From Ahaetulla prasina (Eukaryota > Chordata > Lepidosauria > Squamata > Colubridae), in contig NC_080539.1 of assembly GCF_028640845.1 (NCBI RefSeq), positions 157,789,236 to 157,853,235 on the forward strand: 64,000 nt of DNA. Direction: 5' to 3'. Shown here in pieces: positions 10,681 to 22,094 of the stretch (within the stretch, counting starts at the first letter, position 1; each line of letters opens with the position of its first letter). A model generated the notes under the pieces. That model searched no databases, had not been told where the DNA came from, and saw only the letters and a list, made by a program, of their open reading frames with translations. The translations under genes and the position numbers were made by a program.

Positions 10681-12429
10681 GAACTTGCTATATTGTTGTT
10701 CAGAAATAAAACTTGATTTGGTGCAATTGAGGTCTGCCATCTCAGAGAAAACTCTGACCTTGAACCAAAAGGCCCCCCTGTCACTTACAATTGCCTACCC
10801 TCCAATACCACAGGCAGCCAACAATGGCTGCTCCACCAGGATGCTTCCTCAGCTGAAATAAAGTGTTGTTGTTTTTCAGGTGCATTGCACCTGTCCTTAG
10901 CTTCTCTCTTAGAAAGACTGACTTCCCACCACATCCCCTGCTTCCCAGCAACCACAAGAGAACAGATAGAAAATGACTTTAGAGGAAAGTGACGCAGGCT
11001 GTGTTAACCATCCCTTATAAGGTCTTGAAACGGTTTAAAATCCAATAGAGAATAGTGTGGGAGGACTCACTATTTCTGACACTGTTAACACTCGGTGGCT
11101 TATTTCAGCTCTGCTAAGTACAAGAGTTATTAATATGCAGTCACTAAAGTCAAAGCTCTCTTTAAGCTGCTCCAAAGTGGTGCCAAAACTAGGACAAAGT
11201 ACGTTGTTGTAGTAGGATGGTAGCACTGCTGCTTGGGGCAGCTGCTGGAGTAACTTTCAGTCCCTCTGATAAGGCTATTTCTGAGTCAAAGTTCCTTTGC
11301 AATCCTTGCTGACTTTCTTGTTAGAAAGAAGACTTCAGACAGTCAGACTACTGTATTACTAGAAAACAGGCAATTTGATGACTTTGTTGTGCTAGTATTA
11401 GCTGTCAATTCTGGTAAGTTATCACCTGAAGGAATGTGTTTAGTAAGAAGTTAATACTGATGATAATGATACCACCACGAAGGAAGACATTCTTGCTTCC
11501 CTCTAAACTATTTTACTTGAAGATTTTATGTGAAATAAAAAACAAGACATACATCTTTGGTATATGTGAAAATGACAGGAGCTACAATAATATATTGCAT
11601 TTCTTACAGAATATTTTAGGATTTCCCTATATGACTTGAGCAACTTTTGGTGGTCAGATGTTACTGTTAACATTAGGAGAGAAACACAAGGATTAGGTTC
11701 AAGGAAGGGAACACTGGTTGGAGATCAAAAAGTTGGCCGCTTGTAAAGTTTGTACAAAATTTATAAAAAAGAAATTTGTACAAAACTTGTATGACACTTT
11801 GTACAATTTAATCATTAAAATATATGCTCCCTTCTTTTTCACCTACAAAAATATAACTTCCAAATCCACTTACATTTTTTTCTAAAATATATTTCCAGAT
11901 TATTATATTATTATTATTCTATTGTCACTGAAAAAAATATTCTCTCTCCACTTCTCCCAATCAGGAACATGTTGGACAGGAATATTTCTTGATGTAGTAC
12001 GAGAGAAGTCAACTTTTATTCTGCTAACTTACAATTTTATATTGTGTCTTAAAACTTTTTAAAGCCTTGCACCGTCCCCCCCATTCCAGAAAGAAAGAGA
12101 AAGTTCCAGTGTGACTGATGTTTGCCAGAGGGCTGAACTGGTTGTGTTTGGAAAATACAGGTTTTTTGGGCAGATCTTATGAAACCAAGAAAGACGGACT
12201 TGCGTAGTTACTGTATGGTTTCTATTAGCCTCGGCAGAATTACAGAGATGGTTAATTCAATTCACATGGCCATCAAAGTCACCATTCTTCTTCAAAATAT
12301 TTAAAAGTTTGTTTACTTTGTATTCAATTTACTTATTTTTATGCTCTGGGAATCACTAGGTCCTGCTGTAGGAAAGATGGGTTCCAGAACCGTTTATGCT
12401 TGGATAATTTCAGCTGGCTTGAGTACTGC
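10681..12429. other. Unassigned DNA
   Basis: No gene, known repeat or array recognised. Short open frames (for example 11035-11226 and 11436-11639) show no domain. Confidence 0.4.
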
Positions 12430-12862
12430 TTCAGACTATATGATTGCAGACTAATTGCAATAATACTAAAGCAACTAATAGATTTAAACTTAATGTCAAC
12501 CGCTTTAATCTAGATTGCAGAAAATATGACTTCTGTAACAGAATCATCAGTGCTTGGAATACTTTACCTGACTCTGTGGTCTCTTCTCATAATCCTAAAA
12601 GCTTTAACCAAAAACTTTCTACTATTGACCTCACCCCATTCCTAAGGGGACCATAAGGGGCGTGCATAAGCGCACAAACGTGCCTACCGTTCCTGTCCTA
12701 TTGTTTTTCTTTTCTTCTTCCTATATATATATATATATATATGCTTATACCTCCTTATATTTACTCATATAAGTGTTTATATACTGTATAATCTTTTTGT
12801 ATGATACCTACATATATTGTTGTGACAAAATAAATAAAATAAATAAAAATAAAAAATATGAT
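12430..12862 (+). mobile_element. LINE 3' end (CR1/L2-like group) with AATAAA-type tail
   Basis: The frame at 12444-12656 encodes a C-terminal LINE ORF2 end, including FCNRIISAWNTLPDSVVSS, the NxWNxLPxxVV motif common to CR1/L2/jockey-type elements. Then come the conserved GTGCATAAGCGCAC block, an (AT)n at 12722-12742, and a tail of AAATAAATAAAAATAAAAA. Confidence 0.75.
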
Positions 12863-13470
12863 CGCCTAAGAAAGCTGGTAATGGTTATTTTTATACTGAT
12901 TACTTTCCTGCAGTATCTATCAATTCAAAAGTTAATTTGAATGGCTAATCTGTCTTTGTGAGATTCTTGGGATATTAATTATTCTTTTGATAAAAACCTG
13001 CCTTGTACTTATAAATCTATTTGCACAGTGAAGATTATTCTCTCCTGAAGCCCACCAGGCCTATGAGAATGTTGCAGTAAACTCTGATCTCTTTGTCACT
13101 GAATTCTAGGATTTTCTGAAATGTCAAGGCAAGTTTACCTACCAGTTGTACAAAACGAGCCGCAGTCTATTTTTTTCCTCTCCACTTCCTGCCTCTTACA
13201 AGAAAATTAACATTTCAGCAATCCCAATTTAGAAATATAGTTTTGGTCCTTCAATAATTGTAAGATTGCTGTCCTTTGAGACCGGAGGTTTGTTATAGAA
13301 GATGAAAGTACAGGAGGATGACTTATATTATATTTGTAATTATTGGAAAATTCAAATTAACTTCAGGCACCACCATAAATAGATGGGGAAAAAAATTATC
13401 ATTAGCAGCCAGGGCTAGCATAAGGGCCCTTGATGTCTTTGTGAGAACTGGGCATAACTGTTAGATTTCG

Positions 13471-13473
<3 letters not shown>
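12863..13473. other. Unassigned DNA
   Basis: No gene or repeat recognised. Confidence 0.4.

Positions 13474-13518
<45 letters not shown>
13474..13518. repeat. (GT)n microsatellite
   Basis: About 22 GT units directly abutting the inverted-repeat element at 13522. Confidence 0.95.
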
Positions 13519-13521
<3 letters not shown>

Positions 13522-13913
13522 AGTGACCAGATGTCCCGCTTTTGGCGGGACAGTCCCGCTTTTTAATAATTTGTCCCGTGTCCTGCGGCATTTCAAAAAA
13601 GTCCCGATTTTTTTTCACTCCCATTCTGAAAATGGGAGGTGGCAACGCAAGAGGAGGAGGAGGAGGCGGAGAAGGGGGAGTGGCGGAAAAGGGGGCGTGA
13701 AATTGCCCGCTGCCTGGAAGAGCCGAGAGGAGAGCCGCGGAGAGCCGAGCCTGCCTGGAAGAGCCAAGAGGAGAGCCGAGCCTGCCTGGAAGAGCCGAGA
13801 AGCAGCAGCCGCTCCTCCTCCTTCAGCCAGGTGGCAAGATTCAGCGCGCATGCACAGCCCTGCCGCCCCCCATCAATGGTGTCCCGCTTTGCCATCGCTG
13901 AAATCTGGTCACT
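13522..13913 (+). mobile_element. CpG-rich element with AGTGACCAGAT termini
   Basis: Perfect 11-bp terminal inverted repeats, AGTGACCAGAT at the left and ATCTGGTCACT at the right. A second internal TGTCCCGCTTT motif sits near both ends. The centre is GC- and CpG-rich, unlike its surroundings, and holds a 30-40 bp minisatellite (core CTGCCTGGAAGAGCC, three units). Overlapping frames on both strands are low-complexity and not called. It is a non-autonomous DNA transposon, superfamily unassigned. Confidence 0.7.
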
Positions 13914-14389
13914 TTAGTGTATGTGTATATGTTTATGTATATGTATGTATGGATAGTGGGAGTCTAACGTTTCTGGGAGTTTGTAATTTTTAATTCTGGT
14001 TAGGAAAAATTGGGCAAATGCATTAAGAGAGAATATTTGTGATGAGCAGTATAGAAAGTTGATAAATAAATAAATCTGCAGTAACAGTTGGGTCCTTGTA
14101 ATCTATGCAACAAATTACCATGGTGGTTAGAATGGGATGTTTAGGAAGGAATAGAGGAATATATTTTCAGTTTTTGTAACTTTTAGCCCTGAAGAAACAT
14201 TTAAGAGGAAATATATATACAGCATATTATGTGCAAATATGTTCAGTTACAGTTAGAATTAAGCTTCTTTGAAGTATAAAGCAAAAAAAATTGCATCTCA
14301 TTTAGAATCAGAATAATATACTTTTTTTTTCTTTTTATGACCCTATAATCCCTTGATTTGGAGTGGACTTGGGGCAGTTGAAAGGAGCT
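13914..14389. other. Unassigned AT-rich DNA
   Basis: No gene or known repeat recognised. Confidence 0.4.
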
Positions 14390-14545
14390 GAACATTTACT
14401 GGCCAGATGCCCTTCCTGATGCCTACATGGAGTTCAGAGCAGATATATTCTCTTTGTGCCCTGATAGAAAAACCTCTGTCGCTGCCTATGAACTCTCAAC
14501 CTTCCAAGTGGGAGGTGAGCATCTTCACCTCTAGGCCACCATGCT
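14390..14545 (-). mobile_element. tRNA-derived SINE remnant
   Basis: In reverse complement it has an A-box-like TGGCCTAGAGGTGAAGATGC and a B-box-like GGTTGAGAGTTC at tRNA-like spacing, preceded on the plus strand by GATGCCCTTCCTGATGCC, seen in several vertebrate SINEs. Diverged. Confidence 0.5.
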
Positions 14546-14611
14546 GTTTCCAGAGTGATATACTATATACTATGCATAGTGGAAATCATCTATGACTATC
14601 TATGACTATCT

Positions 14612-14757
14612 ATGACACCTATGACTATCATTAAGTGTTGTACCTTATGATTCTTGACAAACGCATCTTTTCTTTTATGTACACTGAGAGCATATGCACC
14701 AAGACAAATTCCTTATGTGTCCAATCACATTTGGCCAATAAAAAATTCTATTCTATT
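14612..14757 (+). mobile_element. CR1-L3-type LINE tail with TTCTA repeat
   Basis: The end block CCAATCACATTTGGCCAATA is followed by TTCTATTCTATTCT. The same block at 22304-22348 runs into a longer TTCTA array. Confidence 0.7.
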
Positions 14758-14834
14758 CTGTCTGTTTCCATTTTTGGTGTATTGTAGTTTTAGGGAAAAA
14801 TTACAGGAAAATGTATTATGACACAAGATCCACA

Positions 14835-15960
14835 CTTAGGGCTAGGGTTAAATCTTGAATCTAGCCTCTTTTATGGACTCTTTCATTCTGCTTTTAGTTG
14901 GGGAAAAGCTATCTTCTTCTACCAAGTTTTCCCAGCTTTTTCTCCAAAAGAAAGAAAGAGGTTTTAAGGCCGGAGCAGTGCTGCACCAGTATCTTTCTCC
15001 TTTGCTGCCCTGTTGGGGTAAGGGCTATGCGAAGGGCTTGGGTAAGGTTAGGGTTCATTGGGACATGACCATGTGCAAAATCAGGAGGAAGGAGGGCCAC
15101 TGGAAATCTCAGAGGATGTAAGGCATCCATTTGTCACAGAATCTGCCAAGAAACTTCTCGAACCAGACTAGGGGTTGGGTGAGTGGAGGAATCGTTCTCA
15201 CAAAAAGGAACCATCAACTCAGCTTGTCACCAAAAGGAGGCCCATCACAGGGCGATAATAGTCTTGAACAAGGCCTCCTGGTATATGTCACGGTAGAGTG
15301 CCTGTTGCTTCAGCCAGAGATCTCCAATCCCCTCAATATCTCCACCCCCAAAAGTATTTCGAGGCAGACCTGTGGAGGAGGGCTGATATGTCATAGAAAA
15401 AGGATGGGATTGCATCCCACTCCCAGATGGTGCGACAGTAGCAGAAAGAACTACTTAGGGCCATTTGGCCATAAGGAACCAGTGGACAGGGAATAGGTGT
15501 GAACATTAATGGTTACGGTTAGGGTTGAGGTTAGAGTTAATCTTTAGATTTCCATTTTTGTTAAATATTACTCTTGGAGTTAGGAAAACATATGGAAAAT
15601 ATTATGATTAAAATCTGCAGTAAGGTTATTAAAAATTATTAATTCTATGTTCAGAACTAGTGTGGTGGTAAAATAAGGACCAAATTTATATGACTAGTCA
15701 GGGTAAGGGGTAGGTTAATGGTTTGTTTATCTCAGAGTTATATTTGTGATTAGGATTAACTCTAAATTAAAGTTGGGCTATGGGTAATATTGGCCTTACC
15801 TTTAGATTTAGAGATATGGATCAGATTTAGGCAAGGTTCGGATTAAGATTAAGGTTAAAATTTGTGTTAAATTTTACATTTCCATTTTTTTGTAAGTTTT
15901 CCTCCTGAGGAAAAACTTAAACATATTATGAGCAAAAATCTGCAGTTGATGTTAGGTTTA
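14835..15960 (+). repeat. Degenerate TTAGGG-like sequence
   Basis: Scattered telomere-like motifs on the same strand: GGGCTAGGGTTAAATC (14838), GGGTAAGGTTAGGGTTC (15040), GGTTACGGTTAGGGTTGAGG (15511), and weaker versions to about 15860. They are interspersed with unrelated sequence rather than in clean tandem. Confidence 0.45.
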
Positions 15961-16961
15961 AATATCCTTGATGTGCATATTCAAATCTAACATAAAAATT
16001 AGATTCAGGTAGACTTTACATTGATAGACTGTATCTTTAAAAATCTTAGTTAGCAATTTTTATGATAGAAATAAATTAAGTGCACATCTTAAAATAGCAC
16101 TCAAATGTTCATAGTACTTAAAGCATCATGGGGGATTTGTATTTCTCAGAGTGCTGGGAAACTTTATATTAAAAAAGTGAAGTGGGAGAAAAAGGAAGAA
16201 AAAAGAGACTGCCAGTGTACATCCTCATAAGTGGGAAGTTAGGGAGGGCGGAAATATTGCCATGAGTGGTTATATATGTGAGATCTCTTTCAAGTAAAAT
16301 GTTATTCCTAGTGACTGGCAAGGGCACATCCATGTAGCTTGTTTGGCAACCACACAGAAATTATTTTTTGTTTTTACTATTGCCTTCCTTTTGGATGCTT
16401 TCTGAATTTCAGTTAGTGACGGTCAATCTTCTGATAGTTTCACACCTAAATATTAACCAGATCTCACTCTATGTAGCTTTTTGAGATCAGCTATGATCTC
16501 TGTGGCAACAAATAAGACTTTCCAGCAGTTATGCTGAAACTCCAGAATGCTGGAAATCCGAGAGAAGCCTAGCAAAGTCCTTTATTTTAAACAAGGAATC
16601 CAAATACGTCATGTCATTTTTACTGTTTTTATGGATCCCTCTTTTAATAACCATTCCATTATTTCCACATCTGTATTAGAAGAGCATATTTATTGGATAA
16701 GCTCGGACATCGCTCACAAAAACCTGCAAGCTTATAAGACCTGCAGATCACTTAAGACAGTCGTTTTGACAACAGTAAGGATGGGAGAGGAGAGAAAGAA
16801 GGCGAAATTGACTTAATCTGAATTCCTAATCCTTGCACCATCCCAACCCCAAATCAGAACCTAGGAGGTCACCTGATCTGGTCAGGATTTCAAATTGCAG
16901 CTAGAAATGCCCCCATAATTTGGTGTGTGTATGTGTGTGTGTGTGTGGTCCTGGTCTACTG
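15961..16961. other. Unassigned DNA
   Basis: A short (GT)n at 16922-16947 precedes the CR1 fragment. No gene recognised. Confidence 0.4.
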
Positions 16962-17245
16962 TAAATGAAGAGGGAGTCGGGCTGTTCTCCAAAGCACCTG
17001 AGGGTAGAACAAGAAGCAATGGGTGGAAACTGATCAAAGAAAGAAGCAACTTAGAACTAAGGAGAAATTTCCTGACAGTTAGAACAATTAATAAGTGGAA
17101 CGACTTGCCTTCAGAAGTTGTGAATGCTCCAACACTGGAAATTTTTAAGAAAATGTTGGATAACCATCTGACTGAGATGGTGTAGGGTTTCCTGCCTGAG
17201 CAGGGGGTTGGACTAGAAGGCCTCCAAGGTCCCTTCCAACTCTGT
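16962..17245 (+). mobile_element. CR1-clade LINE, 3' end
   Basis: Encodes the ORF2 C-terminus (16963-17185, containing [20 protein letters not shown]) then the 3' untranslated CR1 end with AAGGTCCCTTCCAACTCTG. It is 5'-truncated right after a short (GT)n and is followed by a (TGTTA)n array. Confidence 0.85.
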
Positions 17246-17392
17246 TGTTATGTTATGTTATGTTATGTTATGTTATGTTATGTTATGTTATGTTATGTTA
17301 TGTTATGTTATGTTATGTTATGTTATGTTATGTTATGTTATGTTATGTTATGTTATGTTATGTTATGTTATGTTATGTTATGTTATGTTATG
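17246..17392 (+). repeat. (TGTTA)n pentanucleotide array
   Basis: About 29 near-perfect pentamer units starting exactly at the CR1 3' end. The long frame it creates is an artefact. Confidence 0.97.
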
Positions 17393-17456
17393 TAAATTAG
17401 AAAGGTTCCTCCCTGACACCATTTTTACATGGCTGATTTTGCAGATCTATTTGGGA

Positions 17457-17731
17457 CAGTGGTGGGTTTCAATTTTTTTTACTACCGGTTCTGTGGGTGT
17501 GGCTTGGTGGGCATGGCAGAGGAAGGATACTGTAAAATCTCCATTCCCTCCCCACTCCAGGGGAAGTTTACTGCAAAATCCCCATTTTCTCCTGATCAGC
17601 TGGGACTCAGGAAGCAGAGAATAGATGGGGGCGGGGTCAGTCAGAATTTTTACTACTGGTTCTCTGAACTACTTAAAATTTCCACTACGGGTTCTCCAGA
17701 ATTGGTCAGAACCTGCTGAAACCCACCTCTG
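17457..17731 (+). mobile_element. Non-autonomous hAT (family A), two minisatellite units
   Basis: Starts CAGTGGTGGGTTTC and ends CCCACCTCTG, with a perfect 8-bp TSD ATTTGGGA at 17449-17456 and 17732-17739. It carries only two minisatellite units against six in the copy at 1017. Confidence 0.9.
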
Positions 17732-17739
17732 ATTTGGGA

Positions 17740-18776
17740 GTATACACATTTTTTAAAAAACCAACCAATATCTCAGAGCATCTGGTCTTGAGCTTCAGTA
17801 CCCAGGATTTCAAGTTTTCCTATTTCACTCTGGGAAGAATTGCTGTCTAAGAGATGTTGCTGGTGATAGTTTAGGCAGAGTTCCAGTATGGAACTCTGAA
17901 GCTCCTTCATCATGGAAATTGCAAATCTGAATGCTTTGTAAAAGCTCATCCAAACTCTGAAATAGTGTCATACGTCTTCCCTGATAGCTGTTGGACTGTC
18001 TGATGTCTTTTTCATTTAATTTAGCCTTTTATCGTTGCTGTGTTCTCATTTCCATATATGGGTAAATTGTTCATATTATCTGCCATCAACAGGAAATAAT
18101 GTACTGCTTCTTTTTTTTTTTAGATCTAAAATTAGGATTCAGTGTAGATGACAAGAAACTGGTGCCATCTAGTGGAAAATATGAGATTGGTAAATGGCTT
18201 TGCTTCATGTCAAGATGTTTCATTGACAAAAGAATTCCATACTTCCAAAGGCAGGAAAATGAAATAAAAGGCATTATTTTGGTTGGTTGCACAGTCAGCC
18301 AGATGATTTGACATTTTTATCCATCTGTCAAGTCCTTCCCAAGGTTAAATCTATATGCCATCCAACTCCCAACAGCTTTGGGTGGCTAACAACAATCAAA
18401 GACATTTCAATAAAATGAATAAAACATAAAAATAAAAGATGACAAGTGTGATGAATAAATAATCCGTTATTTAAATCTGGCATGGGGAGAATGTCTTTTC
18501 ACAATGTTCTTCCTTATCACATAGACACGGAAAATAATTTTAATTTGTATTCTTGATTTTAAAATGTGATTTAACAAATTAGCATACTGCATTTATTTAT
18601 TTAAAGAATTAGTTTTAAAATCATTTCCTTGGAAATTTTATATAAATAAATGCAGCTTTATTTCAAATAAAGTGGTTATGACCAGAAGAATAATCTTATT
18701 TTAACCTATTAAATTATTTTAACCTTGTATAATTATTAAAATTCGTATTAAAAATTATTTTTTAAAATACATGTAA
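17740..18776. other. Unassigned AT-rich DNA
   Basis: A pyrimidine run ending TTTTTAG at 18122 followed by about 65 open bases and a GTAAAT resembles an exon by chance. No recognisable gene. Confidence 0.35.
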
Positions 18777-21028
18777 TAATAATAACAAAGTTGGAAGGGA
18801 CCTTGGAGGTCTTCTAGTCCAACCCCCTGCCCAGGCAGGAAACCCTACACCATTTCAGACAAATGGTTATCCAACATTTTCTTAAAAATTTCCAGTGTTG
18901 GAGCATTTACAACTTCTGGAGGCAAGTTGTTCCACTGATTAATTGTTCTAACTGTCAGGAAATTTCTCCTTAGTTCTAAGTTGCTTCTCTCCTTGATTAG
19001 TTTGCACCCATTGCTTCTTGTTCTGCCCTCAGGTACTTTGGAGAATAGCTTGACTCCCTCTTCTTTGTGGAAACTCCTGAGATAGTGGAACACTGCTATC
19101 ATGTCTCCCTAGTCCTTCTTTTCATTAAACTAGACATACCCAGTTCCTGCAACCGTTCTTCATATGTTTTAGCCTCCAGTCCCCTAATCATCTTTGTTGC
19201 TCTTCTCTGCACTCTCTCTAGAGTCTCAACATCTTTACATCGTGGCGACCAAAACTGAATGCAATATTCCAAGTGTGGCCTTACCAAGGCATTATAAAGT
19301 GGTATTAACACTTCACGTGATCTTGATTCTATCCCTCTGTTTATGCAGTCCAGAACTGTGTTGGCTTTTTTAGCAGCTGCTGCACACTGCTGGCTCATAT
19401 CTAAATGGTTGTCCACTAGGACTCCAAGATCCCTCTCACAGGTACTACTATTGAGCAAGGTACCACATATACAGTACTTGTGCATTTTGGTTTTTTGGCC
19501 TAAATGTAGAACCTTACTTTTTTCACTGTTGAATTTCATTTTGTTGATAGCGCCCAATGTTCAAGTCTATCAAGATCCTTCTGTATCTTGAGCCTATCTT
19601 CTGGAGTGTTGGCTATTCCTGGCAGCTTGGTGTCCTCTGCAAATTTGATGAGTTCCCCATCTATCCCCTCATCCAAGTCATTGATGAAGATGTTGAAGAG
19701 TACTGGGCCTAAAACAGAGCCTTGGGGTACTCCACTGCATACTTCCCTCCATGTGGATGTAGTTCCGTTGAGGACTACACGCTGAGTGCGGTTGGTCAGC
19801 CAGTTACGAATCCATCTGGTGGTGGTGCTGTCTAACCCTCATTTTTCTACTTTACCTAGTAGTAGGTTATAGTCTACTTTATCAAATGCTTTACTGAAGT
19901 CCAAGTAAATTATAGCAACAGCATTCCTCTGGTCCACTAATTTTGTCATTTTATCAAAGAATGCAATGAAATTAGTCTGGCATGATCTGTTTTTGACAAA
20001 CCCATGTTGGCTTTTGGTTATTACTTTCTTTGCTTCTAGGTGTTCTGTGATTTGTTGCTTGATTATCTTTTCCAGAATCTTCCCTGGTATTGAGGTCAGG
20101 CTGATAGGTCTGTAGTTTCCTGGATCTGTTTTTCTTTTCTTTTTTGAAGATGGGAACTACATCAGCTCTTTTCCAATCCTCTGGCAGTTCCTCTGTGCTC
20201 CAGGATCTTTGAAAGATATAGTTCAGTAGTTTGAGATCTCGTCTGCCAGTTCCCTCAGAACCTTGGGGTGTAATCCATCCGGTCCTGGTGATTTGAACTC
20301 GTCTAGGGTAGACAGGTGTTCACTTATCATTTTTCCCCCTACTTTAACTTGTGTTCCTAATCTGTTTTTTGTGGTGCTGTTTTTGATAGGTTGGGTTGTT
20401 TTTTCTTTTTGTGTAATGCAAAAAATGAGTTAAGTAGATCTTTTTTCTCCCTGTTGCTTTGTCACGTTCTTGCCACTTTCTCCCAGCAATAGGCCAATTG
20501 TTTCCTTCACTTTTTTCTTGTTTTTAACATGTTGGAAGAAGCTTTTTTTGTTATTTTTTACTTTTGTCGCTAGCCTTTGTACATTGTGAGCCTTAGCTTT
20601 CCTCACTTCATCTTTATAGGCTCAGGCTATTTGCTGATATTCTGCGTTATTTGCCCCTCTTTCCAGTTTTTATACTTGTCCTTTTTGGCTTTCAATTTGT
20701 CAGATAGTTCTTTATGCATCCATGCTGGTTTCTTTTGAGATCTATTATTTTTCCTCTTCATTGATATTGTGCTAGACTGGGCTTTTATAATCTCACTTTT
20801 CAAAATTTCCCAAGCTTCTTGAGTTGTTTTCCCCTTGAGGATTCTCATCCATGGAATCCTTCTCAAGCTCTCTCTAAGTTTATTGAAATTAGCTCTCTTA
20901 AAGTCCAAGACTCTAGTTTGACTTTGTTCTACTACTTGTATTTGCATAATGTTGAATTCCAATATTGTGTGATCACTTGCCCCCAAGATTCCTATAGCTT
21001 CATTCATGTAGGTGAATCTGTTTTGTGG
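18777..21028 (-). mobile_element. CR1-clade LINE, 2.25-kb 5'-truncated copy
   Basis: A short (TAA)n tail at 18777 and the CR1 3' end GTTGGAAGGGACC mark the 3' terminus on the minus strand. Going left to right one reads the ORF2 C-terminus, the reverse transcriptase and then the end of the endonuclease domain, where the element is truncated near 21028. It is the longest CR1 copy here. Confidence 0.9.
18845..21007 (-). pseudogene. CR1 ORF2 (endonuclease-reverse transcriptase) remnant
   Basis: On the minus strand the frames run: endonuclease C-terminus with the conserved SDH (ILGASDHTILEF, about 20945-20985), a linker, then RT motifs including PGNYRPISLTSIPGKI (about 20080-20125) and [10 protein letters not shown] (about 19700-19730), and the C-terminal domain with [14 protein letters not shown] and [19 protein letters not shown]. 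The protein would nick target DNA and copy the LINE RNA. The catalytic FADD box reads FAED (19632-19643), losing the first aspartate. Frameshifts and stops split it into at least three frames, so it is dead. Confidence 0.85.
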
Positions 21029-21282
21029 CGATTACTCTGAATCGTGACTGAAGGAAAGGGGAGATATGTGGAGGATTAAAGGAAAGTAAACATTTCAGAA
21101 ACATAAAAATTAAGTAAAATGCACACTCAGAATGTCTAAATGTCATTATTTGAAGCAACAATGGAATCTATTCTGTTCTGTCTAAAAGGCAACCAATGAG
21201 AAGCAAAATTTTTGCTCTACACTAATGATGGGACCTAATCCTTTCTGTGCTGAAATCAGAAGATGAGTTCATGAGGCAGAAG
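21029..21282. other. Unassigned DNA
   Basis: Nothing recognised. Confidence 0.4.
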
Positions 21283-21465
21283 CAGGGGTGAAATCCAGCA
21301 GGTTCTGACAGGTTCTGGAGAACCGGTAGCGGAAATTTTGAGTAGTTTGGAGAACCGGCAAATACTACTTCTGGCTGGCCCCAGAGTGGGGTGGGAATGG
21401 AGATTTTGCAATATCCTTGCCCTGGAGTGGGGTGGGAATGGAGATTTTTCAGTATCCTTCCCCTG
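21283..21465 (-). mobile_element. Non-autonomous hAT (family A), truncated
   Basis: Starts CAGGGGTGAAATCC with the family's AGAACCGGTAGCGG block and two minisatellite units, then stops abruptly after TCCCCTGG with no GCCACGCCC end, so the far end is missing. Confidence 0.75.
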
Positions 21466-21665
21466 GTCCTTTCTTGTGCCTCTTTTCTCATTCCTATATG
21501 ACACAACTTTTAAGTGGAGGAATAATTGTATTATTCCTTCTTGCCTCAATGGACTAGACTGGTTTCAGGTTGTTTGCCTCTGTTCTTGCCAGAATAATCC
21601 TTACATGTAATCAAATACTGTTTATTTATACCTATTTATTTATACTTTATATTTATTTATATAAA

Positions 21666-21993
21666 GGGATGCGGTAGCTCAGTAGCTTGTCAATCTAAAG
21701 TGGTTCAATTCCCTAGTGCTGCGTAACAGGGTGAGCTCCCGTTACTTGTCCCAGCTTCTGCCAACCTAGCAGTTCAAAAGCACATAAAAAATGGAAGTAG
21801 AAAAATAGGGACCACCTTTGGTGGGAAGGTAACAGCATTCCGTGTGCCTTTGGTGTTTAGTCATGCCAGCCACATGACCACAGAGACGTCTTCGGACAGC
21901 TCTGGCTCTTTGGCTTTAAAATGGAGATGAGCACCGCCCCCTAGAGTTGGGAATAACTAGCACATATGTACGAGGGAAACCTTTACCTTAACC
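21666..21993 (+). mobile_element. Sauria-type SINE (tRNA head, BovB-like tail)
   Basis: tRNA-like head GGGATGCGGTAGCTCAGTAG (A box) and GGTTCAATTCC (B box), then the conserved ATAGGGACCACCTTTGGTGG body and the tail AGAGTTGGGAATAACTAGCAC, which resembles BovB LINE ends, finishing in (ACCTTT)-like repeats. Nearly full length (about 330 bp). Transcription would be by RNA polymerase III and mobilisation by BovB reverse transcriptase, from what is known of the family. Confidence 0.85.
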
Positions 21994-22094
21994 TATTTAT
22001 ACTTATTTAAATAAATGAGTTATAATTCCAGATATACCTACAAGGATATAAGCTACATGGGTCATATTGTAAATTGCATGTGAATAAAAATTCA

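Noticed and set aside
13475..13993. 172-codon frame and antisense partners
   Set aside because: They run through a (GT)n and a CpG-rich minisatellite element; low complexity on both strands.
17250..17624. 124-codon frame starting MLCYVMLCYVM
   Set aside because: It is the TGTTA pentamer array read through into a hAT.
18099..18311. Possible exon after a T-rich tract ending TTTTTAG
   Set aside because: Open stretch is short, the peptide is unrecognised, and T runs followed by AG are common in this AT-rich DNA.
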